From positions 1-49,403 of the forward strand of contig JAKCBW010000005.1 of NCBI GenBank assembly GCA_021842145.1: 49,403 nt of DNA. The letters run 5' to 3'. The notes under the pieces were generated by a model. That model searched no databases and had not been told where the DNA came from. It was given only the letters and a program-made list of their open reading frames with translations. The DNA comes from Actinomycetes bacterium. GTDB taxonomy: Bacteria > Actinomycetota > Acidimicrobiia > Acidimicrobiales > Acidimicrobiaceae. Below, in pieces: positions 25,456 to 34,958 of the stretch. The position numbers and the translations under genes were made by a program. Each line of letters begins with the position of its first letter. Positions within the stretch are counted from its first letter, which is position 1.

Positions 25456-26136
25456 CTAATCCATCCGGTATCCGATTCCCCAGACCGTCACCAAGGGGAA
25501 TGAGCTTCCTAGCTTTTTGCGCAGTTGTCGAACGTGAACGTCAACGGTGCGATCATCCCCGTACCAATCAGGTCCCCACACTCCATCGAGCAGCTGCCTA
25601 CGAGATAGTGCGACCCTCCTATTTCGCAGGAAGTAAGCAAGCAGCTCAAACTCTTTAGCCGTGAAGGGAACTGACTCCCCAGTAACGAACACTTCCCTCG
25701 TCCGGAAGTCTACGGTGACCCCGGAAACAACTATTTGATCCTCTCCCCGAGCCTTTGATGGGGATATAGTTCTCCTTTGCACCGCTCGAATTCGGGAGAG
25801 TAGTTCCCTGGGAGAGAATGGCTTGGTAACGTAGTCGTCCGCTCCAAGCTCTAGGCCGAGTATTTTGTCCAATTCGCTGTCTCTTGCCGTGAGCATTATT
25901 ATCGGTACGCTTGAGGTCTTTCTGACCTCTCGACACACGTCTAGCCCATCTATTTCGCCTGGCAGAGAGATGTCCAGGATCAACATGCTCGGTTGGTTAT
26001 TTGAAAAGAGTTCCAATCCTTTTGCGCCATTAGGAGCGAGAAGTACACGGTAACCTTCCTTGCGAAGATACCCGTTCAATAGGTCGGCGATGGAAGGGTC
26101 ATCTTCGACAACGATAACGACTCCGCTTTCTTCCAT
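25456..26136 (-). CDS. OmpR-family response regulator
   Basis: The 226-residue protein has a receiver domain with D12 and D13, phosphorylation site D55 (LILDISLPG) and K105, then a C-terminal winged helix (about 128-226) with the SRRQLLDGVWG and TVDVHVRQLRKKLG recognition region. It is the partner of the kinase that follows after 8 nt and is the first gene of the pair. A sigma70-type promoter lies directly upstream. Its targets are unknown; the trpC block diverges from it about 520 bp away. Confidence 0.95.
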   Translation of the reverse strand: MEESGVVIVVEDDPSIADLLNGYLRKEGYRVLLAPNGAKGLELFSNNQPSMLILDISLPGEIDGLDVCREVRKTSSVPIIMLTARDSELDKILGLELGADDYVTKPFSPRELLSRIRAVQRRTISPSKARGEDQIVVSGVTVDFRTREVFVTGESVPFTAKEFELLAYFLRNRRVALSRRQLLDGVWGPDWYGDDRTVDVHVRQLRKKLGSSFPLVTVWGIGYRMD

Positions 26137-26660
26137 CGGTCAAGGTTTCCTTTTTAGCGACTCATTAGCATTCAAGGACTGAGGCTCTGTCAAATTATAC
26201 GCCCCACATTCTCAAGCCATGGTAGTGCCAATTAGACAAATTGAGGGTTATGAGGTCGTCCTTTGACATGAAAAGGTCGTGGCGGCTTTGAGCAAGCTGA
26301 AAAACACTCGAATTAAGCCAAACTCGCAACAAAGTAACCCAAACGGTTCCGTCCACCTTAACTCGACGACGTACAACATATATTGCAATTGCCTATGCTG
26401 CGGGTCACTCGAATATCTCTTCAGCAGGAGATCAGGTCGTGTCAGAGCCTCTGCTTTCAAATTGTGCTAGGCAATGTCTGTCGTTTTTGCGGAGGATTCG
26501 ATCGACGGATCTTGAGTATTCAACCTCCTAATGAGATTCCCCCCTCCTGGTACCGAGTGGTTTGTTGAACGTGAAGTTTTGGACCGGTATTGGCTTCTGG
26601 CCATATCATCATCGGTGGGCTCGTTGATGAAATGGATTGTGCGGTTAGGATTTGAGGTAG
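26137..26660. other. Long divergent region between the response regulator and trpC
   Basis: This stretch of 524 bp holds the promoter of the two-component pair and presumably that of trpCFBA. I see no riboswitch or T-box. A frame open at 26531-26755 overlaps trpC but has no ribosome site. TTGAAC (26565-26570) with TATTGG (26588-26593) at 17-bp spacing is a weak trpC promoter candidate. Confidence 0.35.
26164..26193 (-). promoter_or_regulatory. Promoter of the OmpR/kinase pair
   Basis: On the minus strand TTGACA (26188-26193) is followed after 18 bp by GCTAAT (26164-26169). The start of transcription would fall near 26157, about 20 nt before the ATG at 26136, with AAAGGA between. A TATAAT at 26194-26199 has no matching -35. 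Confidence 0.45.
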
Positions 26661-27449
26661 ATGAAGACCTACCTGGACAAAATTATGCTTTGGCATCGCA
26701 TGAGAGCGAAGGACGACCACCGCGACGTAAAAGAACTGATCCGGATGACTCATGATTTGCCTCCTACGAGATCGTTATCAGGGTCACTGACCGAACAGAG
26801 CGGCGTGTCCATCATCGCCGAGGTGAAGCGGAGATCTCCTTCAAAAGGCGAATTAGCTCCCGATATATCGGTATCCGATCAAGTGGCAAGCTACGTCCAA
26901 GGTGGTGCGAAAGGGATATCCATCCTCACCGATCGGGAGTTCTTCTCTGGCTCGATGGATGACATAAAATTGGCACGAACGCTTACCGACCTTCCAATTC
27001 TCCGAAAAGACTTTACAGTTTCAGAGCTGGACGTACTCGATGCAAGGCTTATCGGTGCTGATGCAGTCCTGCTTATCGCTGCTGCTCTTTCCGTAGAAGA
27101 GGTAGTACGCTTTTCTGACCTCGCCCACAGGGTCGGACTCGAAGTTTTACTTGAGGTACACAACGAGGAGGAATTAGCCCAACTAGATGATTCGGTAGCG
27201 GATATCTTAGGAATAAACCAACGTGATCTGACAACCTTCAGTGTCGATACAACAAGGGCGCTTAAGCTATCCAAACTGGTTCCGGCAGGACTGGTTAAGA
27301 TTGCAGAGTCCGGCGTAAGCGATCCCGAGCAGTTGACCACCTTGTCGAAGGCTGGCTTCGATGGTGCCCTGATTGGCGAGGCCCTCATACGTGCAAAATC
27401 CCCCGAGGAACTGTTGCGAGCATTTGTGACCGCCGGCAGGGGTTTGTAA
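26661..27449 (+). CDS. trpC: Indole-3-glycerol phosphate synthase
   Basis: TrpC closes the indole ring from the anthranilate-derived CdRP. The 262-residue TIM barrel has the catalytic block SIIAEVKRRSPSKG (residues 50-63, with E54 and K56), LRKDFTVSE, the GINQRDLTTF turn and the phosphate site KIAESGVSDP. The ATG has GAGG a few nt upstream. Its N-terminal helix MKTYLDKIM matches the family start. trpF follows with a TAATG overlap. Confidence 0.96.
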   Translation: MKTYLDKIMLWHRMRAKDDHRDVKELIRMTHDLPPTRSLSGSLTEQSGVSIIAEVKRRSPSKGELAPDISVSDQVASYVQGGAKGISILTDREFFSGSMDDIKLARTLTDLPILRKDFTVSELDVLDARLIGADAVLLIAAALSVEEVVRFSDLAHRVGLEVLLEVHNEEELAQLDDSVADILGINQRDLTTFSVDTTRALKLSKLVPAGLVKIAESGVSDPEQLTTLSKAGFDGALIGEALIRAKSPEELLRAFVTAGRGL

Positions 27450-28132
27450 TGTCAGTTTTTGTGAAGATATGCGGAATTACCAACGAATCAGATGCACTTT
27501 TGTCGGTCGCGCTTGGAGCCGATGCCCTTGGCTTCATTTTTGCTCCATCGAAACGGCAGGTCAATGAGCGAACTGTATCCGAGATAATCCACCAACTTCC
27601 CGGATCAGTTTTGACATTTGGAGTTTTTGTCAATGAAAGACCAGAAGAGGTGGCAAAGCTGGTGAATAAGATCGGGCTAAGTGGAGCTCAGCTGCATGGA
27701 AATGAGGGACCGACGGCAACTAACTTCGTCTCTGATCGAGTTCGATACGTAATAAAAAGTTTTCCGGCCGGCCACTCACAGCTCAGAAACCTCGATGCTT
27801 ATCGAATCTGGGCCACGTTGGTCGACAGCTCTAACCCGGGATCTGGCTCGGTCTTTGACTGGTCATTGGTCGAGGGGATGTCCCCAGAACGACGCATGTT
27901 GCTAGCTGGTGGACTGAATGCCGAAAATGTGGCTGTTGGAATCGAAAGGGTTCGACCTTATGGTGTGGACGTCGCTTCGGGCGTGGAGGCCAGCCCGGGC
28001 AAAAAGGATCCCGCCAAATTAAGGGCGTTTATCAGAAACGCTAAAGCCGTAGAGATTGAGGAAGCTGATTACTGGCACCAAGACGGCGCTTTTACTGAAG
28101 ATATGCCCTACAACTGGGAGGAGTCGGATTGA
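27449..28132 (+). CDS. trpF: Phosphoribosylanthranilate isomerase
   Basis: TrpF isomerises N-phosphoribosyl-anthranilate to CdRP. The 227-residue protein has the catalytic cysteine in VKICGIT near the N-terminus, the [16 protein letters not shown] block, [14 protein letters not shown] with the conserved aspartate, and the phosphate loop [13 protein letters not shown]-terminal tail of about 20 residues, rich in acidic and aromatic residues, extends past the barrel. It overlaps trpC by 1 nt and trpB by 4 nt. A dedicated trpF is notable because many actinobacteria use PriA instead. Confidence 0.95.
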   Translation: MSVFVKICGITNESDALLSVALGADALGFIFAPSKRQVNERTVSEIIHQLPGSVLTFGVFVNERPEEVAKLVNKIGLSGAQLHGNEGPTATNFVSDRVRYVIKSFPAGHSQLRNLDAYRIWATLVDSSNPGSGSVFDWSLVEGMSPERRMLLAGGLNAENVAVGIERVRPYGVDVASGVEASPGKKDPAKLRAFIRNAKAVEIEEADYWHQDGAFTEDMPYNWEESD

Positions 28133-29307
28133 ACGTAATGGGTAGGCCAGAAAAAAGGGGCCGCTTCGGAGAGTTCGGTGGCGTCTACGTTCCTGAATCG
28201 CTGATCGCGGCCTGTTCTGAGCTGGAGGAGGCCTTCGAATCGTCCTGGGTAGATCCCGAGTTTCGATCAGAGTATTATCGGATTCTTTCAAACTATGCCG
28301 GAAGACCCACTCCTCTAACCTTCGTCAAAAGGCTTTCGGAGAAGCTGGGCGTAGATGTATTTTTCAAAAGAGAAGATCTAAATCACACAGGTTCACACAA
28401 GATCAATAATGTCATCGGCCAAGCGCTTTTGACCAAGAGGATGGGCAAAAAACGGATAATTGCCGAGACTGGCGCAGGGCAGCACGGTGTCGCAACGGCT
28501 ACCGCCGCAGCACTCTTCGGACTCGACGCAACAGTCTTTATGGGCGAGGTTGACGTAAAGCGACAGGAACTCAACGTTTTCCGGATGAAACTTCTTGGCA
28601 CCGAGGTGGTTTCGGTATCTTCGGGCTCAAAAACCCTAAAGGACGCGATAAACGAAGCTATGAGGGACTGGGTCGCAAATGTCGAGAGTACTCACTACTG
28701 CATAGGTTCGGTTATGGGTCCGCATCCCTACCCATATATGGTTAGGGAGTTCCAGCGAATAATAGGGGATGAGGCGCAGGCGCAGTTTGAACAAGAGATC
28801 GGTGGAGACCCGGATTTTGTCGTAGCTTGTGTCGGAGGGGGTTCGAACGCCGCTGGAACCTTCGCCGGCTTCGCATCCAAGGAGAATACCAGGTTGGTTG
28901 GAGTCGAGCCTTTGGGCGGAGCCGCTATTGGCCGAGGCTCACCCGGTATCGTTCATGGCATGCGGACCATGCTTTTACAGGACGAATTTGGGCAGGTCAG
29001 TGAGGCGCAATCGGTGTCTGCGGGTCTCGATTACCCTGGGGTAGGACCAGAGCATTCGTTCTTGCATTCCATCGGTCGGGCTGAGTACTACCAAGTCAAC
29101 GATGACGAAGTCCTCGAGGCGACGATGGTCCTATCGCAGTCTGAGGGTATAATTCCGGCACTCGAGCCGGCACACGCCGTGGCTTGGGTCCTCCGAGAGG
29201 CCGGCAAGATTATCCCTAATGGGTCGAAGGTCGTAATCACCATGTCCGGCAGGGGCGACAAAGACGCAAGTGTGGTTGCAGAATTACTGAAGGACAGGTT
29301 GGCATGA
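28129..29307 (+). CDS. trpB: Tryptophan synthase beta subunit
   Basis: TrpB condenses indole with serine. The 392-residue protein has the PLP lysine K91 in HTGSHKINN, the catalytic glutamate region ETGAGQHG, and the phosphate-binding CVGGGSNA loop. It begins with TTG at 28129, 5 nt after GGAGGAG (28117-28123); an ATG at 28138 in frame is too far from that site. The start overlaps the trpF stop. Length is normal, and this is the type 1 enzyme, which pairs with TrpA. Confidence 0.97.
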   Translation: MNVMGRPEKRGRFGEFGGVYVPESLIAACSELEEAFESSWVDPEFRSEYYRILSNYAGRPTPLTFVKRLSEKLGVDVFFKREDLNHTGSHKINNVIGQALLTKRMGKKRIIAETGAGQHGVATATAAALFGLDATVFMGEVDVKRQELNVFRMKLLGTEVVSVSSGSKTLKDAINEAMRDWVANVESTHYCIGSVMGPHPYPYMVREFQRIIGDEAQAQFEQEIGGDPDFVVACVGGGSNAAGTFAGFASKENTRLVGVEPLGGAAIGRGSPGIVHGMRTMLLQDEFGQVSEAQSVSAGLDYPGVGPEHSFLHSIGRAEYYQVNDDEVLEATMVLSQSEGIIPALEPAHAVAWVLREAGKIIPNGSKVVITMSGRGDKDASVVAELLKDRLA

Positions 29308-30086
29308 CCCTTTCTCTATCCTCTCGATTGGATCTAGCGAAATCCTCGTCGAAAAAGATACTCGTACCTTACATTACGGGTGGGCTCGGTGGTGACTGGC
29401 TGGAAGTCCTGGATGCGGTAGTAGCAGCCGGTGCCGACGCCGTTGAGATCGGAATACCGTTTTCCGATCCAATCATGGATGGTCCCGTGATCCAGGAGGC
29501 ATCTCAAAGGGCGATAGAGTCAGGAGCTACCCCTTCGAGTATCCTCGGGGCCCTGGCCAAGCAGAGCTTTGGTGCTCCCCTTGCGATCATGACTTACTTC
29601 AATATTGTCCATCATGCTGGCTTGGAGCGCTTTGCTGGCTGGTTAGACGAGGCTAGCGTAGGCGGCGTAGTACTACCCGATCTTCCCATAGAAGAGATGG
29701 GGGAGTGGAGGGCGGTGGGTAAAGCACACGGAATAGAGACCGTCCAGTTGGTTGCACCGACTACTCCAGATAGTAGGGCCAAGATGCTTTGTAAAGAGGC
29801 AGAAGGCTTCGTATACGCTGTCGGCACCATGGGTGTTACCGGGGTAAGAAGCACGTTATCGGAGTCAGCGACCTTGATAGGTAGCCGCCTTAGGGGGTTT
29901 TCTGAAAAGCCAGTGCTAATTGGGATCGGAGTTTCAAATCCTCAGCAGGCAAAAGAGGCGGCGAGGTCATCGGACGGAGTGATTGTCGGTTCGGCACTCG
30001 TCGGTCGACTGTTGGCTGGGGAAGGTCCGGATGGAGCTTTCAAGTTTGTAGCAGAACTGCGCAGCGCCCTGGATGAGCTTAGTTAG
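29304..30086 (+). CDS. trpA: Tryptophan synthase alpha subunit
   Basis: TrpA cleaves indole-3-glycerol phosphate to indole, which moves to TrpB. The 260-residue TIM barrel has the catalytic glutamate E48 and aspartate D59 in [23 protein letters not shown] on the partner-facing loop, GTMGVTGVR and the phosphate site [10 protein letters not shown]. The ATG overlaps the trpB stop (ATGA). A small gene starts within its last 14 nt. Confidence 0.97.
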   Translation: MTLSLSSRLDLAKSSSKKILVPYITGGLGGDWLEVLDAVVAAGADAVEIGIPFSDPIMDGPVIQEASQRAIESGATPSSILGALAKQSFGAPLAIMTYFNIVHHAGLERFAGWLDEASVGGVVLPDLPIEEMGEWRAVGKAHGIETVQLVAPTTPDSRAKMLCKEAEGFVYAVGTMGVTGVRSTLSESATLIGSRLRGFSEKPVLIGIGVSNPQQAKEAARSSDGVIVGSALVGRLLAGEGPDGAFKFVAELRSALDELS

Positions 30087-30402
30087 TAAAGTGGGGTCGG
30101 CTCTTTGTCAACTTTGCGAAGCAGCAGTGCTAAGCGAACGGTTTTATGAGGATGAGGATTGCTGGATAGCTGAGTGCGAATCTTGCGGAGTGCCAATGGT
30201 GGTCTGGAAGAGGCACGGTAACAGTCCACCAGATAGTTTGATCAACTCTATGGTGGAAAGATTGAAGCTAGTTGGAGATAGTTTTTTTGGTATCGAAGAG
30301 TTTTACATCGACCAAAAGATGAGGCAAATACCCGATCATTATCACGCACACGCTCGGAAGATTCCGTCGTGGGCTTTACAGCAAAGGGGTAGGTCGAGGT
30401 AG
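30073..30402 (+). CDS. Small cysteine- and histidine-rich protein at the end of the trp block
   Basis: The 109-residue protein has a likely zinc site formed by C12, C15, C35 and C38 (CQLC and CESC), with a further C30 between, then an Asp/Glu-rich helix and a histidine-rich end HYHAHAR near residue 90. It starts inside trpA, which suggests translational coupling to the tryptophan operon. I do not recognise a characterised family. A metal-binding or HIT-like accessory protein is possible, but I assign no function. Confidence 0.65.
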   Translation: MSLVSKVGSALCQLCEAAVLSERFYEDEDCWIAECESCGVPMVVWKRHGNSPPDSLINSMVERLKLVGDSFFGIEEFYIDQKMRQIPDHYHAHARKIPSWALQQRGRSR

Positions 30403-30714
30403 CTCACCTTGTATGAAGTTTAAGGTGGAAGTGGCACCGGCGATAACCTTCATTCCGAATAAACCCAGAACTGCATGGTCATCACCTTCTAAAACAACTT
30501 GTTACTAAACCCCAAGGAAATGCTCGGTAGATTTCGGGAGCTCGTCAGCGGGCACTCGATTTTTGAGAAGTGGCACTCACGTTGCCTACATCAAGTCCTC
30601 CGCGTCCGAACTTCGAAAACAACCGCCTTTATTTTGAAGCGTTATACGGCTCGAATTCGAAATGCATATTTTGATTGACGTACCAAAGTGGCAATAGAGG
30701 TGTGAGTTTTCACT
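30403..30714. other. Intergenic region after the trp block, no gene seen
   Basis: This stretch of 312 bp between the last trp-block gene and a small plus-strand ORF shows no convincing coding sequence or terminator. TTGATT (30671-30676) and TTGACG (30675-30680) near its end may belong to a promoter of the following ORF, but no -10 is clear. Confidence 0.35.
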
Positions 30715-30843
30715 ATGGGTTCGCTAAGCCCCGCATTGGCATGCATCCTTGCCGTCTTTTTCCTGGCATACCACCGCCTGTCGCGTAAAGGAGCATTAGA
30801 TGAACCCCTGGCGACCCAGCGGGTGAGGCTCAAAAATGGTTAA
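30715..30843 (+). CDS. Possible 42-residue single-helix membrane protein
   Basis: An ATG-started frame encodes 42 residues: a short Ser/Gly start, one hydrophobic helix (about residues 7-19, rich in Ala, Leu, Ile and Phe), then a basic segment HRLSRK and a charged tail with further Arg and Lys. The positive-inside rule would place the C-terminus in the cytoplasm. AGAGG at 30696-30700 lies 14 nt upstream, longer than ideal. An A/T-rich dyad with T5 follows the stop. It lies tail to tail with the AarF-like gene. It resembles known one-helix small proteins in layout only, and function is unknown. Confidence 0.4.
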   Translation: MGSLSPALACILAVFFLAYHRLSRKGALDEPLATQRVRLKNG

Positions 30844-30851
30844 TCATTTTT
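30832..30851. terminator. A/T-rich dyad with flanking A5 and T5
   Basis: AAAAATG (30832-30838) pairs with CATTTTT (30845-30851) around a 6-nt loop. It lies between the stops of the small plus-strand ORF and the minus-strand AarF-like gene and could end both transcripts. The stem is weak in GC. Confidence 0.3.
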
Positions 30852-30857
30852 CGACCG

Positions 30858-32549
30858 TTAGCCCTTTTTACCCGCAATGGTCCTGGCGAATTTCCATGTG
30901 GAGGCGAGTTTTTTCTTGGTTGGACGATTTCGTCCCCCAACCTCCATTCGCTTTCTAATAAGCTCTCGTCGTTCTACTAACTCCTTGTATGTCAGGGTAT
31001 CGATCGACGGATCTAGTCCCAAGGACTCCTTGACTCCTAGCAGGTCAACTGGTGTTTGTCGTAGGTCGACGCCAATTTCCTGAGCGAACTTCTCACCGTA
31101 CTTGGATGTAAAGTAGGTAGCCAGCTGGGTTATCTCGGCAAATAGATCTAAATTGGGAGCAAGAGAGACCATTGCGGAGTCTAAGAAGATCATGTTCTTT
31201 ACGAACAGCATGAGTTCTTTGGGCATTTTGGCGCCAAATCCTAAAAGGGCCTTTGTCAAGTTTCTTATTTCTGCCACGAGTTCATCAGGGGTCATCGCCG
31301 TCGGGTCCATCGCGGGCCCATCTAGTCCCAACTCCTTGATGACCGACTCTAGATCGGTATCCTGTGGTAATGCTCCCATATCTCTTAGCGCACTAACCTG
31401 CATGGTAACGTCATTAATCGTGCCCCCTATCAAAAGCCTTAAAAAGGCGAGTCGTTTTTTTTCTCCCAGTCTTCCCGTGATGCCATAGTCCAGCAGGCCA
31501 ACTTCCCCGCTATTCAGCACAAGGAGGTTACCTCCGTGCAGGTCGCCATGAAATACCCCGTATATCATGGCGCCCTCCATAAATGCGATCATGCCTGCAC
31601 TGACTACTTGTGCGGTATCGATTCCCGCATCTAGCATGCCCGAGACGTCGTCCCAGCTAAAGCCCTTGAGTCTCTCCATCACCAAGACTTTTCGAGTGAC
31701 GTAGCGGTGGTGAGGTCTCGGCACAATCAAGGCTCGTTGATTGGTCTTAGCGAGTATTTCGGCAATATCCAACATGTTGGCTGCTTCAAGGCGAAAGTCG
31801 AGTTCCTCGATAATTGTCTCGGCAAAAAGCTCGACGAGCGCAGGGGGGTTAGCAAGGGCAGAAATCGGTATTCGGCCTACCAGCGCAGGGGCAATCCAGC
31901 TCATTGCTGCTAGATCACTTCGCACTAGCTCTGCGACATTTGGTCGTTGCACCTTCACAACAACCTCTTCTCCGGTCCTCAGCTTCGCGACATGAACCTG
32001 CGCTATCGAGGCGGCTGCGAGTGGCCTGATGTCAAATTCAGAAAAAATATCTTCAAGTGGCCTTTTCAGTTCTTTCTCAATCGTCTGGCGGACGACTGAG
32101 AAAGGTTCGGGCTTGACCTGGTCTAGCAGGGACTTAAACTCACTAACGAGTTCTTCTGGGAAAATTCCATTTCCTGCTGAGAGTATCTGCCCTAATTTGA
32201 TATAAGTCGGCCCAAGCTCCTCAAATGCGTCTCGAAGACGGTGAGAAATACCGCGCTTTGAAACTGATCCTCCCGATCGTCGCTCTAGTAATCGCCATAG
32301 TAAGAGTGCCTTTCCGAGCTGAAAGCCCGTTCCGATAACTCTATTTGCCGGAGGCAACCTCCGCTTCTTGATTAAAGAAGGTAGTTCGGCGTGGGTCCGC
32401 TTTCTTAATGAGTCAATTTCACCCAGCCACTCGAGCTTTGATACGTCAACTAGCCAAGGTGGTGTGAGACTGAAGGATCCGATTTCGGCATCTTTTGGAA
32501 GGGGTGCGCCGCTGGGCATGTCGCTTTTTTTTGATTCCACAGAATCCAA
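30858..32549 (-). CDS. AarF/UbiB (ABC1) family atypical kinase
   Basis: The 563-residue protein has the KxGQ helix segment GPTYIKLGQILSA, the modified nucleotide loop AAASIAQVH, the lysine in VVVKVQRP, the catalytic loop GVFHGDLHGGNLLV and the metal site LLDYGITGRL. UbiB-like proteins are needed for isoprenoid quinone synthesis or handling, and some act as ATPases. Here the quinone would be menaquinone, whose genes menG and menF lie in the same window. The gene follows fabF by 115 nt in the same direction, so it may be the last gene of the fab cluster. No clear C-terminal membrane helix pair is seen. Confidence 0.9.
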   Translation of the reverse strand: MDSVESKKSDMPSGAPLPKDAEIGSFSLTPPWLVDVSKLEWLGEIDSLRKRTHAELPSLIKKRRLPPANRVIGTGFQLGKALLLWRLLERRSGGSVSKRGISHRLRDAFEELGPTYIKLGQILSAGNGIFPEELVSEFKSLLDQVKPEPFSVVRQTIEKELKRPLEDIFSEFDIRPLAAASIAQVHVAKLRTGEEVVVKVQRPNVAELVRSDLAAMSWIAPALVGRIPISALANPPALVELFAETIIEELDFRLEAANMLDIAEILAKTNQRALIVPRPHHRYVTRKVLVMERLKGFSWDDVSGMLDAGIDTAQVVSAGMIAFMEGAMIYGVFHGDLHGGNLLVLNSGEVGLLDYGITGRLGEKKRLAFLRLLIGGTINDVTMQVSALRDMGALPQDTDLESVIKELGLDGPAMDPTAMTPDELVAEIRNLTKALLGFGAKMPKELMLFVKNMIFLDSAMVSLAPNLDLFAEITQLATYFTSKYGEKFAQEIGVDLRQTPVDLLGVKESLGLDPSIDTLTYKELVERRELIRKRMEVGGRNRPTKKKLASTWKFARTIAGKKG

Positions 32550-32664
32550 GCTAGTGCCCAGCCGACGACTTCTTCATCGAATCCGCCTCGACCCTCAAAT
32601 TGGCGTGACATATGAAACGGTCGGGGATATCTCTATACGCCGATTTCCTCCCCAGGAAATTTCG

Positions 32665-33882
32665 TCAGCCTTGGTAGGGGCTTATGATTATCGATCCGTT
32701 GTGTCCACCAAATCCGAAGGAGTTTGAAATGATCGGTCCAGGAGTAAATGGTCGACCTTCGTGCATCACCACATCGACATGAATGTCCGGATCAATATCT
32801 TTTGTGCCAACCGTGGGCGGGATGATCCGATGTTCGATGGTTAGGCACGCAGCTACTGCTTCCAAAGCTCCCGCAGATCCAAACGAGTGACCGAGTGCCC
32901 CCTTTACCGAAGTAACGGGTGGAGTATTGGGTCCGAAAACCAGATTCATTGCTTCACCTTCGGCCAGATCATTCATTGGAGTCGAAGTTCCGTGGGCGTT
33001 GATATGGGCTATGTCGGAGGGAAGGAGTCCCGCGTCATCAATTGCTAGTTGCATGCACGACGCTGCACCGATGCCATGTGGGCGCGGTGCGGTTATGTGG
33101 TAGGCATCGGCGTTGGAAGCGGCTCCATCGATAGTGCCATAGATATGGGCTCCTCTTGCCTTCGCCCTTTCGAGCTCTTCAAGTATGAGGATCGCCGCGC
33201 CTTCGCCCATCATAAAGCCGTCCCTGTCCTTGTCGAATGGACGAGATATCCCGGCGTTGGACATAGCGGTCATGTTGCGAAAGCCGGCTTTAGCCGTTTC
33301 AGTCATTGCGCACTCAGAACCACCGGTAAACATGACGTCGCATCGACCGCTGGCGATCAACCTTGCTGCATTGCCGATAGCTTGAGTACCGGCGGCACAG
33401 GCCGTCACCGTCGTCTCGCATGGTCCTTCTAGACCGAAGCGCATCGAAATCGAGGCGGCACCAGCATTGGCCATCATCAAGGGAACCAAAAAGGGAGTCA
33501 CCCTATCGAAGCCCCGAGTATTCCCCACCATAACCTGGGTCTCTAGGCTTTCGAGCCCACCAACCCCGGTTCCCACTAGTACTCCCGCTCTTGCGGGATC
33601 GGTGATCTGCAGATCTCCGGCATCCTCCAATGCGAGTGAAGCGGCTGCGATCCCAAATTGGTTGAAGCGGTCATGGCGGCGGATCTCTTTCGGTCCGAGC
33701 CACAACGAGGGGTCAAAATCGTCGACCGTTCTCATACCAACCGGCGCTGGTCCGAAAAGACCCTTCCAGAACTTCTCCTTGGAATTTCCGATGCCGCTTA
33801 TTACCCCAACGCCGACTATAGCTACCTTATAAGGAGCATCAATTCCGTCGCTCGGCCCATTTGGCCCCCAAGTTATTTTCAT
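32665..33882 (-). CDS. fabF: Beta-ketoacyl-ACP synthase II (FabF)
   Basis: FabF elongates acyl-ACP with malonyl-ACP. The 405-residue protein has the nucleophile C162 in TACAAGTQAIG, the first catalytic histidine in NAHGTSTPMND and the second in GHSFGSAGALE, plus a C-terminal SNSFGFGGHNGSII. Its ATG overlaps the acpP stop (ATGA). Residues and length are normal for an elongating Cys-His-His enzyme. Confidence 0.96.
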   Translation of the reverse strand: MKITWGPNGPSDGIDAPYKVAIVGVGVISGIGNSKEKFWKGLFGPAPVGMRTVDDFDPSLWLGPKEIRRHDRFNQFGIAAASLALEDAGDLQITDPARAGVLVGTGVGGLESLETQVMVGNTRGFDRVTPFLVPLMMANAGAASISMRFGLEGPCETTVTACAAGTQAIGNAARLIASGRCDVMFTGGSECAMTETAKAGFRNMTAMSNAGISRPFDKDRDGFMMGEGAAILILEELERAKARGAHIYGTIDGAASNADAYHITAPRPHGIGAASCMQLAIDDAGLLPSDIAHINAHGTSTPMNDLAEGEAMNLVFGPNTPPVTSVKGALGHSFGSAGALEAVAACLTIEHRIIPPTVGTKDIDPDIHVDVVMHEGRPFTPGPIISNSFGFGGHNGSIIISPYQG

Positions 33883-34121
33883 CCCATCTTCCCGGTAACT
33901 AACTCATAGGCCTGCTGTACGGTTTGGACGCCTTCGAGTTCTGACTCCTCGACGTTGACACCGAACTCGTCTTCAAGGGCCATGACCAGTTCAACTAGGT
34001 CAAGGCTGTCCGCGTCGAGGTCTTCGGCGAAACGCGCGTCAAGAGTGACCTGATCAGGCGTTACTCCTAACACCTTGACGGCACAACCCTTAAACTTTTC
34101 AAACGACTCCTGCTGGTCCAT
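33879..34121 (-). CDS. acpP: Acyl carrier protein
   Basis: The 80-residue protein has the phosphopantetheine serine S39 in DLDADSLDLVEL, acidic helices around it and a typical four-helix length. I use the ATG at 34121, 7 nt after AGGA on the minus strand. A frame extending to 34202 adds 27 residues without family support. It sits between fabG and fabF as in many bacteria. Confidence 0.95.
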   Translation of the reverse strand: MDQQESFEKFKGCAVKVLGVTPDQVTLDARFAEDLDADSLDLVELVMALEDEFGVNVEESELEGVQTVQQAYELVTGKMG

Positions 34122-34208
34122 TTCGAGTCCTTTCACTGACACATCTACTGCCAACCGACCTTCGGTAGACAGCTCTAAAGCTGCGTAAAAACTGGCATTC
34201 AAAGGGAT

Positions 34209-34958
34209 TTAAATTCCCATTGAAAGACCACCGTCCACAGCCAAGACGGCACCTGTAATAAACGAAGCTTGGTCTGAAGCTAGGTAACAAATAGCGCTAG
34301 CGATCTCTTCAGGCTGCGCTATTCTCCCTACCGGAGTCTCTTTAGCTAACGCGTCGAGTCGCGCCTGGGGGAGACTCAAGACCATCTCGGTCGCCACCGC
34401 TCCGGGGGCGACAATATTTACGGTTATGTTACGGGAGGCCACCTCCCTCGCCAGGGACCTACCTAGGCCAATCATGCCCGCTTTCGACGCAGCGTAATTT
34501 GCCTGACCCGCCGAACCCATAACGGCTACCACGGATGAAATGAGCACTATCCTTCCATATCGGTTCTTTACCATTGAGGCAAGTGCCCGTTTTGTAAGTC
34601 GATAGCTCGCGGTGAGGTTTGTCTCGATAGTCTTATTCCAGGCGTCTTCCGACATTCTTAGCATCAAAGTATCGACGGTGGCACCCGCATTGACGACGAG
34701 GACTCCTACCGGACCAAATCGATCCTCACCATCCTTAAACGCCCGTTCGATATCTTGCTGCGAAGTGACATCTACCTTGGCCTCAAAAAGATTGTCCTTC
34801 GGCAACAGATCTACAGGGGGTTCGTGTGTCCTATAGCAGAGCGTGACTCTATCACCAGAATCGAGAAACTGCCTAACGGTAGCGAGGCCTATCCCGGTGG
34901 CACCTCCGGTAATAAAGACGTGTCTTGCTGTGGCCTGGTTCACTAGTTCCCACTCCAA
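34209..34958 (-). CDS. fabG: 3-oxoacyl-ACP reductase (FabG)
   Basis: FabG reduces 3-oxoacyl-ACP with NADPH. The 249-residue SDR protein has the cofactor loop TGGATGIG at 17-24, NAG at 90-92, and the catalytic S142, Y155 and K159 (in YAASK). The first dozen residues overlap the fabH end by 16 nt, and translational coupling is likely. The C-terminal GGLSMGI fits the family. Confidence 0.94.
   Translation of the reverse strand: MEWELVNQATARHVFITGGATGIGLATVRQFLDSGDRVTLCYRTHEPPVDLLPKDNLFEAKVDVTSQQDIERAFKDGEDRFGPVGVLVVNAGATVDTLMLRMSEDAWNKTIETNLTASYRLTKRALASMVKNRYGRIVLISSVVAVMGSAGQANYAASKAGMIGLGRSLAREVASRNITVNIVAPGAVATEMVLSLPQARLDALAKETPVGRIAQPEEIASAICYLASDQASFITGAVLAVDGGLSMGI

Noticed and set aside
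26531-26755. Possible tryptophan leader peptide before trpC
   Set aside because: It has only scattered tryptophans, no ribosome site and no following terminator-antiterminator pair.
30642-30833. Minus-strand frame of 63 codons opposite the possible small membrane protein
   Set aside because: It has no ribosome site and no motif; the plus-strand frame has the better protein character.
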